A stretch of DNA of 64,000 nucleotides from Leguminivora glycinivorella (GCF_023078275.1 NC_062985.1:5721408-5785407); one strand, 5' to 3'; shown: positions 1 to 11,166, counted from the stretch's first letter. Notes: generated by a model not told the origin, from the letters alone. Translations and numbers: made by a program.

Positions 1-808
1 ATTTTCAGTACAGATGTTGTTTTTTTTACGCACTAGTGCGAGAAGTGGTTCATTATATGCCAGGTCGAAACTTCGGAGGCTCATCTATACTGAAAAACGT
101 CGTACGATACACGTGCGAAAAGGAAATTCGTAACTCGTGTTTTAATCTATCGCCACTCGTTTCGAACTTCCTTTTTTACGCACTTGTATGTACTATTTTT
201 GTGTTTTATGTACTATTTTTGTTGATATTAAAACGAGGGCAATATAATGTAATAGAATTATCATACGAGAAAATCAATTATTAATAGTACATTACGACAA
301 GTGCGTAAAAAAGGAAGTTCGAAACGAGTGGCGATAAATTAAAACACGACCGAAGGGTTTTAAATCGACACGAGTTACGAATTTCCTTTTCGCACGTGTA
401 TCGTACGACATTTTTCAGTACAGATGGCCCTCCGAAGTTTAGACCTGGCATATAATTAACCACTTCTCGCACTAGTGCGTAAAAAAAACACCATCTGTAC
501 TGAAATAGTACATTACGATACAAGTGCGTAAAAAAGGAAGTCCGAAACGAGTGGCGATAAATTAAAACACGACCGAAGGGAGTGTTTTAAATCGACACGA
601 GTTACGAATTTCCTTTTTGCACGTGTAGTGTATCGTACGACGTTTTTCAGTACAGATGAGCCTCCGAAGTTTCGACCTGGCATATAATGAACCACTTCTC
701 GCACTAGTGCGTACAAAAACACCATCTGTACGGTCGTGTTTTAATTTATCGCCACTCGTTTCGAACTTCCTTTTTTACGCACTTGTATCGTAATGTACTA
801 TTAAACCA
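1..808. repeat. Cluster of inverted copies of a palindromic repeat
   Basis: The same module (TACGCACTAGTGCGAGAAGT ... TCGTACGATACACGTGCGAA ... ACGCACTTGTATCGTAATGT) occurs plus-oriented at 1-about 195, minus-oriented at about 290-506 and 507-732, and as a plus-oriented end fragment at 731-806. The first two form a large palindrome with a roughly 90-bp loop. Outer ends read TAGTACATTACGA or its complement. All short ORFs here come from this module. Confidence 0.85.
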
Positions 809-1402
809 TCCTATATAGTTAAAATATACGTACTATGCTTAGTGTATTACCTACAGAACAACTATTCTTTCCAATTTACCTATAGGTATTTGCGTTTTAA
901 ACATATTGAATTTCATGTTTACATACATGTTTGTAATTTTATCCAATTTATTAACTGCGTTGAAAAATAAAATATAGAAATTCGTTTTGGTAAAAGCGTC
1001 ACGTGTAACATTTATTAATAATTTTATCAGACAAATGTTTTCATGGAAGACACAACGAACAAGGAAGAAAAATGTTGATGACAATTACTTAGTTGTTGAA
1101 CTGAGCACGCATTTAGCAGCTAAAAAGATTCCATATTAGGTCATGTTCCTCAGTCTAGTCGAGGAACATGCCTTTCATCCGTGCAGTTATGTGTTCTCAG
1201 TAAAAGTTGTAGCGGAGTGACGTTTATGAACACAATTTATAATCCTAAAATGTATTATGTATGGCTGTAACTTTCACAGGTCCTTCCTACCTATCCCATG
1301 ACGATTTCTGGCTAAGTTTCGCTGAATTTTTTTATGTGGGGGATTCCAGAGGTGAAAAAGGCGATCTAGTTTAGTCTTAGGTCTCGGAAAACGCGAATTT
1401 TC
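809..1402. other. Non-coding stretch with one hairpin
   Basis: No supported gene. A perfect 10-bp inverted repeat CATGTTCCTC/GAGGAACATG with a 9-base loop lies at 1142-1170. Confidence 0.55.
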
Positions 1403-1550
1403 GAGTACATATTTATATACATAGAAAACATCCATGACTCAGGAACAAATATCTGTGCCCATCACACAAATAAATGCCCTTACCGGGATTCGAACCCAGG
1501 ACCGCGGCTTAGCAGGCAGGGTCACTACCGACTGAGCCAGACCGGTCGTC
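1403..1550 (-). repeat. tRNA-derived SINE (head and partial body)
   Basis: On the minus strand it starts GACGACCGGTCTGGCTCAG, with an A box GGCTCAGTCGG and a B box GGTTCGAATCCC. The body AAGGGCATTTATTTGTGTGA and GGATGTTTTCTATGTA follows. Related copies with the same head lie at 28,340 and 22,704. Typical of lepidopteran SINEs; truncated at its 3' end. Confidence 0.85.
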
Positions 1551-1556
1551 AATGTA

Positions 1557-1980
1557 TTTATCTGAATCAGAATCAGAAATGTTTTATTGCAAGATTATGG
1601 TATTTACAATAATAGTAAAGGTGTAAGGTACATTTCTTGAGTAACACATAATCTACCCATCAAGAGCATGCAATAATATTTTCATTATAATTTTCTCACA
1701 AGTTTTAGGCTTATTATAAAATTATTACTAACATACTATGGATTAATTGACATATATTTGGAATTTATTTGTTATACAATACTTCATCGAAATTAAAATC
1801 AAAATATTCTGTTAGATTATAGAAACTTGTTTTAATTAGAATTTTCTTTAGCGTTTCTTTAAACTTTTTTCCAGACATCATTTTGATGTCGTTTGGCAAA
1901 TGGTTGTATATCTTAATACTAGAATAATACATCCCCTTATGTCATTAATAGAACCAGAAAAAATCTGATCTAAGTTGCAT
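1557..1980 (-). repeat. LINE 3'-end-like sequence
   Basis: On the minus strand it ends CAATAAAACATTTCTGATTC, with a short TGATTC repeat, the form of CR1/Jockey-type 3' tails. No coding remains. Classification rests on the tail only. Confidence 0.4.
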
Positions 1981-2019
1981 CGAGATACTGTCACGCCAAC
2001 CATGTGCTAGTCCTGCTGA
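1981..2019. repeat. End fragment of the TAGCACATGATTG MITE family
   Basis: GTCACGCCAACCATGTGCTA and CCTGCTGA match the right end of the copies at 30,751 and 49,437. The other half is missing. Confidence 0.5.
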
Positions 2020-2320
2020 ATGATTACAACAATAACGTTGTCAAGAGTTTTATTTGAAGACAGTACTTTTTTTTCAACTGGGCATATACAACGTGCGCAC
2101 TTCCTAACCGCATGCAATTATAACAGATTTCGCAGATCTCTAGTCCTTGCGACTTTCACGTCATGTCCTTAGCCCGATTGGGATCAGGCACGCGTCGCAA
2201 TGCGTCTGTCCGACTGTCCGACATTGTGGAAATACGTCCGGTCGGTTTGTTTACTGTTCCTTGTGCAAGCTGATTTTCAACCCCCGACGCAAAAACGACG
2301 GGGTGTAATAAGCAGTGATA

Positions 2321-2600
2321 GAATAGAATAGAATAGAATAGAATAGAATTTTATTGTATAACTGTGTACATGCATAGGTGTTTTTTTATACAAGAAGTAT
2401 CAACAGTTGCCTGCTAGGGCGTACAATTATGGTAGGTAACCTACCCATTTTATAACTAAGCTTATTATCTAACATTACATAGGTGTCTTATTAACTAGCA
2501 AAAAATTCTTTTCTGTCATAAAACACTTGCTCAATCAGCCAACTCTTGAGCTTATATTTAAACATGATCGGAACTATGGGAGCAAAACTTTAACAAAACC
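2321..2600 (-). repeat. LINE 3' tail with (GAATA)n
   Basis: Six GAATA units at 2321-2349 abut TTTTATTGTATAACTGTGTA, giving a minus-strand sequence ending in a TATTC tract as in CR1/Jockey-like elements. Just left, CGACGCAAAAACGACGGGGT at about 2285-2304 is a fragment of another common lepidopteran repeat. Confidence 0.5.
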
Positions 2601-3320
2601 TTAGAGCTGACGTAAATAGAAAAAAAACAAGATTATTATTTTCAGATCAGTGTTAAATTTGATTCTATACCTATATATTTTATAACATTTAAATTTTGTG
2701 GTTAGGTTATTGGTGACGGTTTTGTAAGTTTAAATATATCGCTTGACGTTTCGAGTTACTTATATTTTAAAGAACATTTTAGAAAATATACAAGACAAAA
2801 CATACGTTACCTGAAAATATATAGTTTCTCAGAAATCCTAACGAGGTTGCAAACAAAGCACTGAAATCGGAAGATCAATTACGTAGTTTTGAGAAATGGG
2901 CGTCTTTACTTTACTGCAGAGAATAAAACTAGAACGGAATAACAACGATATTCATGTCTCATAAACTTGTTTCAAAACTTTTACTTTTATGAAATAACAT
3001 ATAACACATACATTATGGAGTATTACCATTCCAAGGTACTAAATATTAGTTATCTTTTACCAAAGCGGGCACACCCATCTTCGAGACGCAGTGCACGCCA
3101 AAAAGTTCAGTTGCTGAGAGCAGGCCTATCTAGTGTGCTCCTGAAGTCCTGATCCATACTCCTCAGCGATAAAACAAATTTGCAACCTAGGCAACATTGA
3201 AGTTTAAGACACTTTTTATTAAAGTTTGGTTGTGCTAAACGATCTGTCCTTTTAAATTTTTTAAATGAATATTAATAATTATTTATATTAAATTTGAAGT
3301 GTAGCGCCTTCACCTAACTC
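2601..3320. other. Non-coding stretch, nothing recognised
   Basis: AT-rich sequence. The short ORF at 2967-3152 has no family signature. Confidence 0.5.
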
Positions 3321-3323
3321 CTC

Positions 3324-3460
3324 GCCAAGGCTAACACATGATCGCTGCTACAAATATCTTCGTTCTAAACGTCTTTTTCTAATTGAATTAATGACATAAG
3401 GACATGTAGCCTATGTCTCAGCGAAATACTCTCGCGCCAACGTGCGCTAGCCGTGCTGGA
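3324..3460. repeat. MITE, TAGCACATGATTG family, diverged copy
   Basis: Ends GGCTAACACATGATCGC and CGTGCGCTAGCCGTGCTGG are imperfect inverted repeats. The centre TTAATGACATAAGGAC is shared with the copies at 30,751 and 49,437. Confidence 0.65.
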
Positions 3461-4069
3461 GTGCGGTCTAAAAATGCCATTAAAATATCCGACGGTGGTT
3501 TCGGCACCCGACTGCACTTTACCGACGGCCTCGTCACCGCCATCGCGTTACTCGCATTACCGGAGAAAACGACGAATTCCGTTAGACCAGCGGTGACGGC
3601 GACCATAAGTCACCGTACGGCGCAGTGCTATCTATCAGTCAGTACCTTAACTTGTTTACGATCGATTTGCATTTACTTTTATTGTTATCAATAAATGACA
3701 GAATACGTTAGTGTTGGTCGTTTAACAACTTAATCGTTTTATTTCATTGGTTATTAAATGACAGAAATTTTGCATTTTTGAAAGCTGACAGTTAGGAATG
3801 ATTACCAAATTATGGGCGAGCGTTGCAATAGGTAAATAAATGCCAAAAAAATCAATCCATGGGGACCGATTTTTGAACCTCGAACCACAGAATATATAAT
3901 AGTACAAGTACAGAAGGCTCACTGCTTTGATGTTTACGAAATGCCGCCTTTTTAAATACCTACAAAATTCTTACAAAGAAACGAGCCGCACGTGCGCGGC
4001 GTCCGGCGATAGGGTTACCTATGGATTAAAACGAATTAATTACTCACATAAAATGTTATACTATTATAT

Positions 4070-4190
4070 TCATATATACTGTATTTATATATTTTTGTTC
4101 AAGTTCCAGCATTACAAGCCTTATTGAACTTTTTCGTGGGACTTAATTAGTAGTAGATCTGTGTAAGAATGTCCTATGGTATTTATTTTA
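4070..4190 (+). repeat. SINE 3' portion
   Basis: GTGGGACTTAATTAGTAGTA, AGATCTGTGTAAGAATGTCC and TATTTATTTTATTCA match the 3' body of the lepidopteran tRNA-SINEs seen at 13,160 and 22,704. No tRNA head is present. Confidence 0.65.
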
Positions 4191-4410
4191 TTCATGATGT
4201 CTATTTAACTAAATATTATTAGCCATTCGACACGCGGACATCGCATATGAACCTTAAAAAAACTCGCGACGTAAAGTAACAATAGAAACTATAGAAAGTG
4301 CGAACGTGCATTCCGTGAGAACGCGCGCCACCCCTGAGTAGGCCGCGAACTCGCGGCCGCCAGGATGTACTTGTAGCGCGGCGATAGAATCGCGGAGTGA
4401 GCCGCCCCTG

Positions 4411-4494
4411 CTCGAACGCATGAATTCGCCGTTCGAAAGTCTGTGGAGAACGACGTAATGTACGACTTTCGAACGGCGAATTCATGCGTTCGAG
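4411..4494. repeat. Perfect 31-bp inverted repeat, 22-base loop
   Basis: 4411-4441 (CTCGAACGCATGAATTCGCC...) is exactly complementary to 4464-4494. The short overlapping ORFs on both strands at 4219-4706 are by-products of this palindrome. Confidence 0.9.
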
Positions 4495-5137
4495 ATTCAA
4501 AAATCGGTCCCCAGTCCAACGTCTTTTGTGTGACATTTTTTTCAATCGATCAAAAGTCAAAAATCCTGCTAGTCACGGAAATAGTTGGGAGAGATTTGCA
4601 AATGAATAAGGAATTACATATTGACATCGCATTTAGGACGGGTTGCAAAAAAGTTCTGTTAAATTCTATTCTAGGGGAGGTATCTACTCAGGAAATAAAT
4701 GGTTGATGCAACTGGAGCCCCTCACGCTTAATTTTTACTAATATTATAAAATAAACTTGAAAAATGCTTAGTCATACTTCCGATCTACCTTCAAGTGGCT
4801 ATCACAAGTTTTTCTATGCAATTACACACTTTAAAAACGAGTCACAAACCAAATCTTTTGTCTACATGTACCGCTAACAAGTAATAAAAATTTTAATATC
4901 AAATCAATGTACTGATTGAATTCTTTTGTACGGTTGGGCGCGCCCAGACGCTCAACTCATTAATCCTAGTGGAACTCGATACCTTGTACTTTCAGCGTCT
5001 AATCATTCAGCGATAAAACAAGTTTCCAACAGATCTAGGAAACATAAAAGTTAAGGTTCCTTCGATTAAGGCTCGGTTGTGCCAAACGGTTTGTCACCTT
5101 TAAAGCTAAATAATATTAAATATAACGTTTTGTACAC

Positions 5138-5441
5138 GGGCATTTTCAGAATTTGGGACCCCCCAATTAGCAAAAGTTGTTAACAAAAATTAACTCACTG
5201 TCAGTTTTGTGCCGATAATTAAGCATTAAATTTTTATAAAAATATTGTTTTTGTGTTAATTACATAAACTTTAAGCGATAATCTACATTCAGAATGTGAA
5301 AAAAGTAAATTTTTAAACAGATTTTTATGCTTAATTATCGCCACAAAACTGACAGCGAGTTAATTTTTATTAACAACTTTTGCTAATTGACCCCTCAATT
5401 CCCAAACCAAACCTTCAAACCCAAATTCTGAAAATGCCCAC
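5138..5441. mobile_element. Long-palindrome MITE (GGGCATTTTCAGAATTTGG), copy 1
   Basis: The ends GGGCATTTTCAGAATTTGG and CCAAATTCTGAAAATGCCC are perfect inverted repeats. Pairing continues inward for more than 100 bp (AGTTGTTAACAAAAATTAAC with TTAATTTTTATTAACAACTT). No coding capacity. A second copy is at 20,463. Confidence 0.85.
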
Positions 5442-5579
5442 ACATCTATAAAGCTACTCACGAGTTGAACGCGACAAAATACATTATTTTACATTTTTTC
5501 CGACATTTCGGGCAGGTTGTACTGGCCGTGATCACGGAAAACTCAGACAGGCGTTCGACCTGTGTGTGACTTTATGAAT

Positions 5580-6000
5580 GTTATTAATAGTTATTTGTTA
5601 TACAAGGGGGCAAAGTTGTATTTTAACGCCGAGTGTGGAATTGAAAAACGAGCAAGTGAAATGATTATATAGTTGAAGTTGAAGTCGAGAATAGAATCCT
5701 GAACATGCGAGTTTTTTAACACACGAGAAGTAAAATACATTTGCACCCGAGTGTAACACAAAATGTTTCCCCTCATTATAGCGAGGAAACTACAACGCAA
5801 AAAATGCGTTTATCACTGCTTCCAGTAGTTCCACAAGTGATAAATCATCTTACTAGATTCACCTACTTTTATCAATTTTAAAGCAGTTAATTTGACTTTA
5901 TTCAAGGTCAAATTACTTTACCCACTAGTGGATAAAATGCGTTTTTACCCGCTGGTATTGAAGGACAAAACACGTGTTTCCGAGCTAGTGAGGGGAAAAT
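5580..6000. repeat. Probable palindromic repeat region
   Basis: Mirrored motifs (GGGGGCAAAGTTG; CGAGTGTAACACAAAATGTTTC; CACTAGTGGATAAAATGCGT) suggest an interspersed palindromic element. Boundaries are unclear. Confidence 0.35.
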
Positions 6001-6950
6001 TATAATACATGGGAATTTTCGTAAATCAATTCAATTTTAATAGGCTACTAATTGTTGTTCATGCAATTGGGTCTTAAGTGAGCGTCTTCTAGAGACAGTA
6101 TACGACCGACCTGTATAAAATTATGACTGACAGGAGGACAGGACGGTGACTAGTCGAGAAAAAAGGGATGTAAATTTTACCTAACAATGCACGCGAAACA
6201 AGAAGTTCGAAACATTACATTCGATGAATGATGTTTAATTGTTTATATTAATTATTCCGTAGGGAAAAGCTTATACGGTTTATTAAAGGTAATGTAAGAA
6301 AACTCCAAGAATTAAAATTGAATAAAAACAACCTAGTACATATATATTTGTTTCAAAATCATTTACAAATTCAGTAAATCACATAATGAGTGAATCTCGC
6401 CTTAACTGCTTTCTCACGTTTAATAAATCCGACAGGAAACTGCCGGAAAAAGCTTTCGCTTCATAAAGCACATAATAAACTAACGGTAGGTTTTTGTTAC
6501 GATTGAAAAGCCTAAGTGAACTAACTGCAGTCTGCGTTCCTTGAAGTAATCTTAATGCATGTTATAGAACTGTCATTGCTGAATGATTCCCATAGAACCA
6601 CAGATATGTAGCTCAGTAGATCAAGCGCAGACCCTTTTCTTTCATTTTTTTAGTTACGAGAAACTTCCGAAGAAACTTTGCTTGTACTTAGCATGTAAAT
6701 TAAAAAGTACAAGTACCTTACCTCGGTATCACTTTTTCCCGTAACAACTGGAGCCGCCTTTTTATTAGCTTTGAAGTAGCTACAAACTACAAATCGTACT
6801 GTATTATGATATTTGTAATTAAAATTGTAAGGTATGTATGTAGATGTACATACATTTTTTGTTGCTAATTAACATGCAAGCTTATTCATATTCCTCTATC
6901 AAACAAAAATATGCACAACACTGATTTAAACCTTTACGATTATTACACAT
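6001..6950. other. Non-coding stretch, nothing recognised
   Basis: AT-rich, no ORF or repeat family I can support. Confidence 0.5.
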
Positions 6951-7098
6951 AATTATTTTTTACATCGGGACTTAATCGCGTATGACTACATATTAAACTG
7001 TCTTCTCCGAGACCACGGGGACAACGCCGTCCCTGAAACGTTGGAGGTCAGTATAATATGTATGTATACGCGATTAAGTCCCGATTTTAAAAATAATT
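6951..7098. mobile_element. MITE with CGGGACTTAATCGCGTAT inverted ends
   Basis: TACATCGGGACTTAATCGCG on the left is mirrored by ATACGCGATTAAGTCCCGAT on the right, inside AATTATTTTT/AAAAATAATT flanks. The centre GACCACGGGGACAACGCCGT is a motif of a widespread lepidopteran repeat. Confidence 0.8.
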
Positions 7099-7217
7099 AA
7101 AAATATGCACGCCAATTCTGAAGGAATGTATTTGTACTTCACAGGCACAAACAATTTATAATATTTTTGTATTAAATGTTCAGTTTCATCTTGAAGATTT
7201 AAAAAAGATTGTACCGC

Positions 7218-7493
7218 TCAATATATTTTAAATTGTTTTATTTTATTAAGAGAACACAAATGATGTCTAAAGTATGACGTGGAAGTATGTCTGTGTTGCA
7301 AAGCTGATCTTGCGCCGTAAAACAATGAAGCGTCTGTATGAGTGCCGTTGTTCGTTTTCTCTTCCGATAAGTAGGTTTCTGCCTTTTTACCTGTCTGTAC
7401 ATTGACGATAGCTTCTACAATAATATCTTGCACATTGAAGTTCGCAAAAATATTCTCTAAAAACGAGTATATCACTAAAGAAATTTTCATCAC
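7218..7493 (-). CDS. Candidate small ORF, unidentified (91 aa)
   Basis: The ATG-initiated frame starts MMKISLVIYSFLENIFANFN and ends QFKIY. The first 20 residues are hydrophobic enough to act as a signal-like segment; the rest is polar with a His/Ser/Thr-rich middle. AATAAAATAAAA overlaps the last codons, so the 3' end would lie just beyond the stop. No domain is recognised and no splice context is convincing. Confidence 0.22.
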   Translation of the reverse strand: MMKISLVIYSFLENIFANFNVQDIIVEAIVNVQTGKKAETYLSEEKTNNGTHTDASLFYGARSALQHRHTSTSYFRHHLCSLNKIKQFKIY

Positions 7494-7970
7494 TTGATTA
7501 AATTAGACATAACAATAACACTTTCAAATATCCAAAGTCCAAATAGTTCGGGATAAACTTACACAGTCCATTGACAAAAACTTACAACTTAAAATAAAAA
7601 TTGAATGAATAAAGCCATTTGCCAGCGATTTTCAAAGTCGTATTTTAGCCAGTCATTAAGCTACATTTAGGATTTTGCTGAACTTATATCTAATCTAACA
7701 GTTTGATTGCATCCAATTACACTATTTACTTAGTATTAGTAGACTATTTACGTAGTAGTACAGACGTTACGACGTTCTATTTAACTATTACGCTTTAAAA
7801 TTTATTTTTTTTTATTTATACCTACTTTTGCTTATTTACTAAGTACGCAAGAAGCATTTAAAAATAATTGAATAATGTAACCGGAATACTGGAATAATGT
7901 GTAATGTACTGGTTACATCGAACGGCTTTTATCTTAAGTCCTACCTAAGCAGGTTGAAATAAAACTTTGG

Positions 7971-8095
7971 AAACGGATTAAACCGCGTATAATGAATTTA
8001 CGATTCATCCCGACGTTTCGAACACTTTACAGCGTTCGTGGTCAACGGGTGATTGAGGAAAAATTACAATGTGCAAAAGCCACCCACATACAAGA
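7971..8095. repeat. Interspersed lepidopteran repeat fragment
   Basis: AAACCGCGTATAATGAATTT, CGACGTTTCGAACACTTTAC and AGCGTTCGTGGTCAACGGGT are recognisable from a common interspersed family. Single copy in this window, so the identification rests on memory of the family. Confidence 0.5.
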
Positions 8096-8701
8096 AATAT
8101 TAACGAACCATGATCATCAATAATATAGATTTCTAAGGCAGGTTCACACACTATTAATAATAATAAAGCTAGTTATGAAAAACGCTAAACAATCTAATAG
8201 TAAAAAGTCTTTATATCACCGTTTTAGGCGAAACAAATGTCGCTTATCGCATCGCATTTTTATCACAAATTGAAAGAACCGTACGTTGCGCCGAAATCGT
8301 GAACATTATGGGACCGCCTGCGCAGCCCGGCGGAATTCATGCCTGTTCGGCGCAGCGCAGTTCAACCAAATATTCAGCTTTTATCAATTGCCGTTACATC
8401 TTGTCTCCGCGGTGTTGTCAGATCAAATTGTGGCGGGTGAATTTGGAAAATTTGTGGTTTAAATTAAATAGAAATGTTTTTCTGCCAAAAAATCATTTTT
8501 AGAACCTAATTGATTTAACTTTTCTTTTATACCGCAGTTTTTAGATTATCGCAGAGTTATTTTGACTAACTCCCGTCTTTACCAATATGACCAGCCCGAT
8601 GTTATGATAACATTGTTTAACGGTCGTCATTAAAATAAAATCGGAAAATAGGTGAAATATAACTTTCAACATTTTCAACATTTACACCAACATATACAAA
8701 A

Positions 8702-8851
8702 CTAGCTTTTGCCCGCGGCTTGGCTCGCGTTAGAAAGAGATACAAAAATAGCCTATGTCACGCTCCATCCCTTCAACTATCTCCACTTAAAAAATCACGT
8801 CAATTCGTCGCTCCGTTTTGCCGTGAAAGACGGACAAACAAACAGACAAAT
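8702..8851 (-). mobile_element. Helitron-like non-autonomous element, 5'-truncated
   Basis: On the minus strand the right end reads GCCGCGGGCAAAAGCTAG. The body (CACGGCAAAACGGAGCGACG, GTGATTTTTTAAGTGGAGAT) matches the full copies at 41,321 and 52,919. The TC start is missing. Confidence 0.8.
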
Positions 8852-9174
8852 GGTAAATGTTTAAAAAATCTGCTTAAATACTTTAAATTATTATTTGCCA
8901 AGACTTTTGAAAGATTCGTCACGAGTGTCCGTGTGTATTTTGTCTACGCCGGGCCCTTGTCTCTTTCAATCTAAAACCAACAATAGGCCTATTATGATAA
9001 ATGGTACCCTCGCGATGTTTTAAATACTTAGGTGATGAAACTGGTAAATTTATCAAATAAGTACGAGTAATAACTTCTTCATCGGTGAGAAAGAATTTGA
9101 TATGCTTACCTTTTGGCTATTGATGCTCAACTTATGACTAAATAATCACACACACTAACAGTAAAAAAATATTT

Positions 9175-9647
9175 TTCTCAAACATGGTATGAAATATTGA
9201 TGTTATGTGCCTTATAATTGGCAGCGAAGTATGACGTTGCAGGTGCGGCTAGGACGATTGATAGATAATGGAATTTCATACAAACCTTGCAGGCCAAGGC
9301 CGGCAAAGTCCTCTTTTTTAATTTCCAAACACAGATAATTGTGACATAACATCCAGGTATTTAGCCAATTTAAAAAAAAAACTATAAGGGGCTTTATAGA
9401 CGTGCCGACTGCAACTAGTACGGGCCCTAGACAATATTTGATTTTGGGTGCGTTTTCATACAAAAAAAATTTTTTTCGTATTTTTTTGAATTTTTTTAAC
9501 TTTTTGTTTTTTTATAAGCGTATACGGGGCATCAAAGGGGAACGAAAATTCGATTATTTTTGCGCTACGACGCACCGTTTAGGAGATACAGCCATCCAAA
9601 GTTACTATTTTCAGTAGACTTTATTTATTTCATACCATGTTTGAGAA
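9175..9647. mobile_element. DNA-transposon-like element with perfect 22-bp terminal inverted repeats
   Basis: TTCTCAAACATGGTATGAAA(TA) at 9175-9196 is exactly complementary to 9626-9647. The 473-bp interior has a low-complexity T-rich part and no transposase ORF. Confidence 0.75.
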
Positions 9648-9649
9648 AA

Positions 9650-9948
9650 GCACTATACATACCTCGGCGGGAAATGGGGTTGCCCGCCTTAGACCTATCC
9701 GTCTATATGTCTTCGGCCGGCAACCGTCTTTGTCCCGGCCTCTGTAGTAATGTACTATTGAAAAATACCCCGACATAGTGGACCGATTTCCATGAAACAT
9801 GGCTAAGAACACTCCCAACAGCTTTCAAACAATAAAAAACGAAATTTAAATCGCTTCATATCTTCAAAGCTACGATGCCACAGACAGACAGACAGACACG
9901 TCAAGCTGAACACCACGTGGTTTTTGCGCCGGCGGTTCAAAAACAATC
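9650..9948. repeat. Interspersed repeat with CAGA microsatellite
   Basis: GACCGATTTCCATGAAACAT, GGCTAAGAACACTCCC and GATGCCACAGACAGACAGAC are typical of a common lepidopteran repeat whose variants occur genome-wide. It abuts the 9,951 element. Confidence 0.55.
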
Positions 9949-9950
9949 CG

Positions 9951-10449
9951 TTTTTAGGGTTCCGTAGTCAACTAGGAACCCTTATAGTTTCGCCATGTCT
10001 GTCTGTCCGTCCGTCCGTCCGTCCGTCCGTCCGTCCGTCCGTCCGTCCGTCCGTCCGTCCGTCCGTTCGGCCGTCCGCGGATAATCTCAGTAACCGTTAG
10101 CACCAGAAAGCTGAAATTTGGTACCAATATGTATATCAATCACGCCAACAAAGTGCAAAAATAAAAAATGGAAAAAATGTTTTATTAGGGTACCCCCCCC
10201 CTACATGTAAAGTGGGGGCTGATATTTTTTTTCATTCCAACCCCAACGTGTGATATATTGTTGGATAGGTATTTAAAAATGAATAAGGGTTTACTAAGAT
10301 CGTTTTTTGATCATATTAATATTTTCGGAAATAATCGCTCCTCTAGGAAAATTGTTTTGAACTTGATAGGTTCAGTAGTTTTGTGAAAAATACGGAAAAC
10401 TACGGAACCCTACACTGAGCGTGGCCCGACACGCTCTTGGCCGGTTTTT
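9951..10449 (+). mobile_element. GGGTTCCGTAG-family element, copy 1 (internally deleted)
   Basis: Starts TTTTTAGGGTTCCGTAGTC with a hairpin against GGAACCC. A CCGT microsatellite (about 10,005-10,075) follows, then a conserved body (AATCTCAGTAACCGTTAGCA). It ends ACTACGGAACCCTACACTGA, then hairpin GAGCGTG/CACGCTC and TTGGCCGGTTTTT. TAGGGTTCCGTAGT and ACTACGGAACCCTA form subterminal inverted repeats. About 90 bp present in copies 2 and 3 are missing. Confidence 0.9.
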
Positions 10450-10560
10450 ATACTGCGTCGGCGACAAACAAGCATACGGTCCGCCTGAAAGCGCTCACCG
10501 CAACCCTGCAACTCAACGGGTGTCACATGTACACTCCATTTTGCTGTGTTAAGTACACAT
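10440..10560 (-). repeat. LINE 3'-end fragment
   Basis: ACTGCGTCGGCGACAAACAA, CATACGGTCCGCCTGA and CAACTCAACGGGTGTCACAT match the tail family at 23,210, 55,535 and (opposite strand) 14,000. Confidence 0.65.
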
Positions 10561-11127
10561 CAAAAGGGACATATTTTTTTCCAGTCTATAATTTTGCCGA
10601 TGTTTCAATTGATCTGGCAACATTACCGCAAAGCTACCAAACGCGAATCCGCTTTGAATCAGCGAGCAATTGCTCTCATGGATGGAACGGGCGCCGGGAG
10701 CTGAAGGGCCGTGAAATTCCGATTCGGTGAACAGTTGCCCTTCTGTGATCACAATGCGGTGTTTACCGTGGAACATTTGGGTCTGGTCGGTGCCGGCACC
10801 GATACGTATTTACAAATGTAGGTCGGTTGAAGTATAGGTGATAGGTGCTATAGGTAGATAGTAGATGCGTCGGAAAAGTCGATTGTCATATTAAACGTAC
10901 CGGAATTGGTTTTTCACAGTTTAGTGACTTAGCCAAGGGAGGCGCTAGATAGAGTAATTCTTATTAAGTCACTTAGGTTTGATTTGCGAAACACTAATTA
11001 TAGATATTTTATAGTAAAATTACGCTCAAAACATGTTAAAAGTCGTCCAAAGAACTTCGACAAACACAAGTTTTCTTTTCAGGCAGGCAAGCATGGTCGC
11101 GTTATAAACGATATATAACGTCGGGCC

Positions 11128-11166
11128 GTCCTTCTCGCACTATTTATAAGTGCGATAGGGACCGCA
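11128..11166. repeat. Short hairpin TCGCACT/AGTGCGA
   Basis: GTCCTTCTCGCACTATTTAT pairs imperfectly with AAGTGCGATAGGGACC. The motif resembles a common lepidopteran palindromic repeat. Confidence 0.5.

Larger units (their letters stand above)
3859..4513. mobile_element. Terminal-inverted-repeat element with palindromic right arm
   Basis: GGGGACCGATTTTTGAACCT at 3859 is mirrored by the complement at the right end (ATTCAAAAATCGGTCCCC to 4513), about 25 bp with one mismatch. Inside lie a SINE tail (about 4070-4190) and a perfect 31-bp hairpin at 4411-4494. Probably a composite non-autonomous DNA transposon. Confidence 0.6.

Noticed and set aside
1478..1550. tRNA gene
   Set aside because: tRNA-like boxes are present, but the acceptor stem is not intact and SINE body follows.
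4219..4706. Overlapping ORFs on both strands
   Set aside because: They are produced by the perfect 31-bp palindrome and its GC-rich surroundings.
9998..10075. CRISPR-like array
   Set aside because: Four-base CCGT microsatellite without spacers. No CRISPR array exists in this window.
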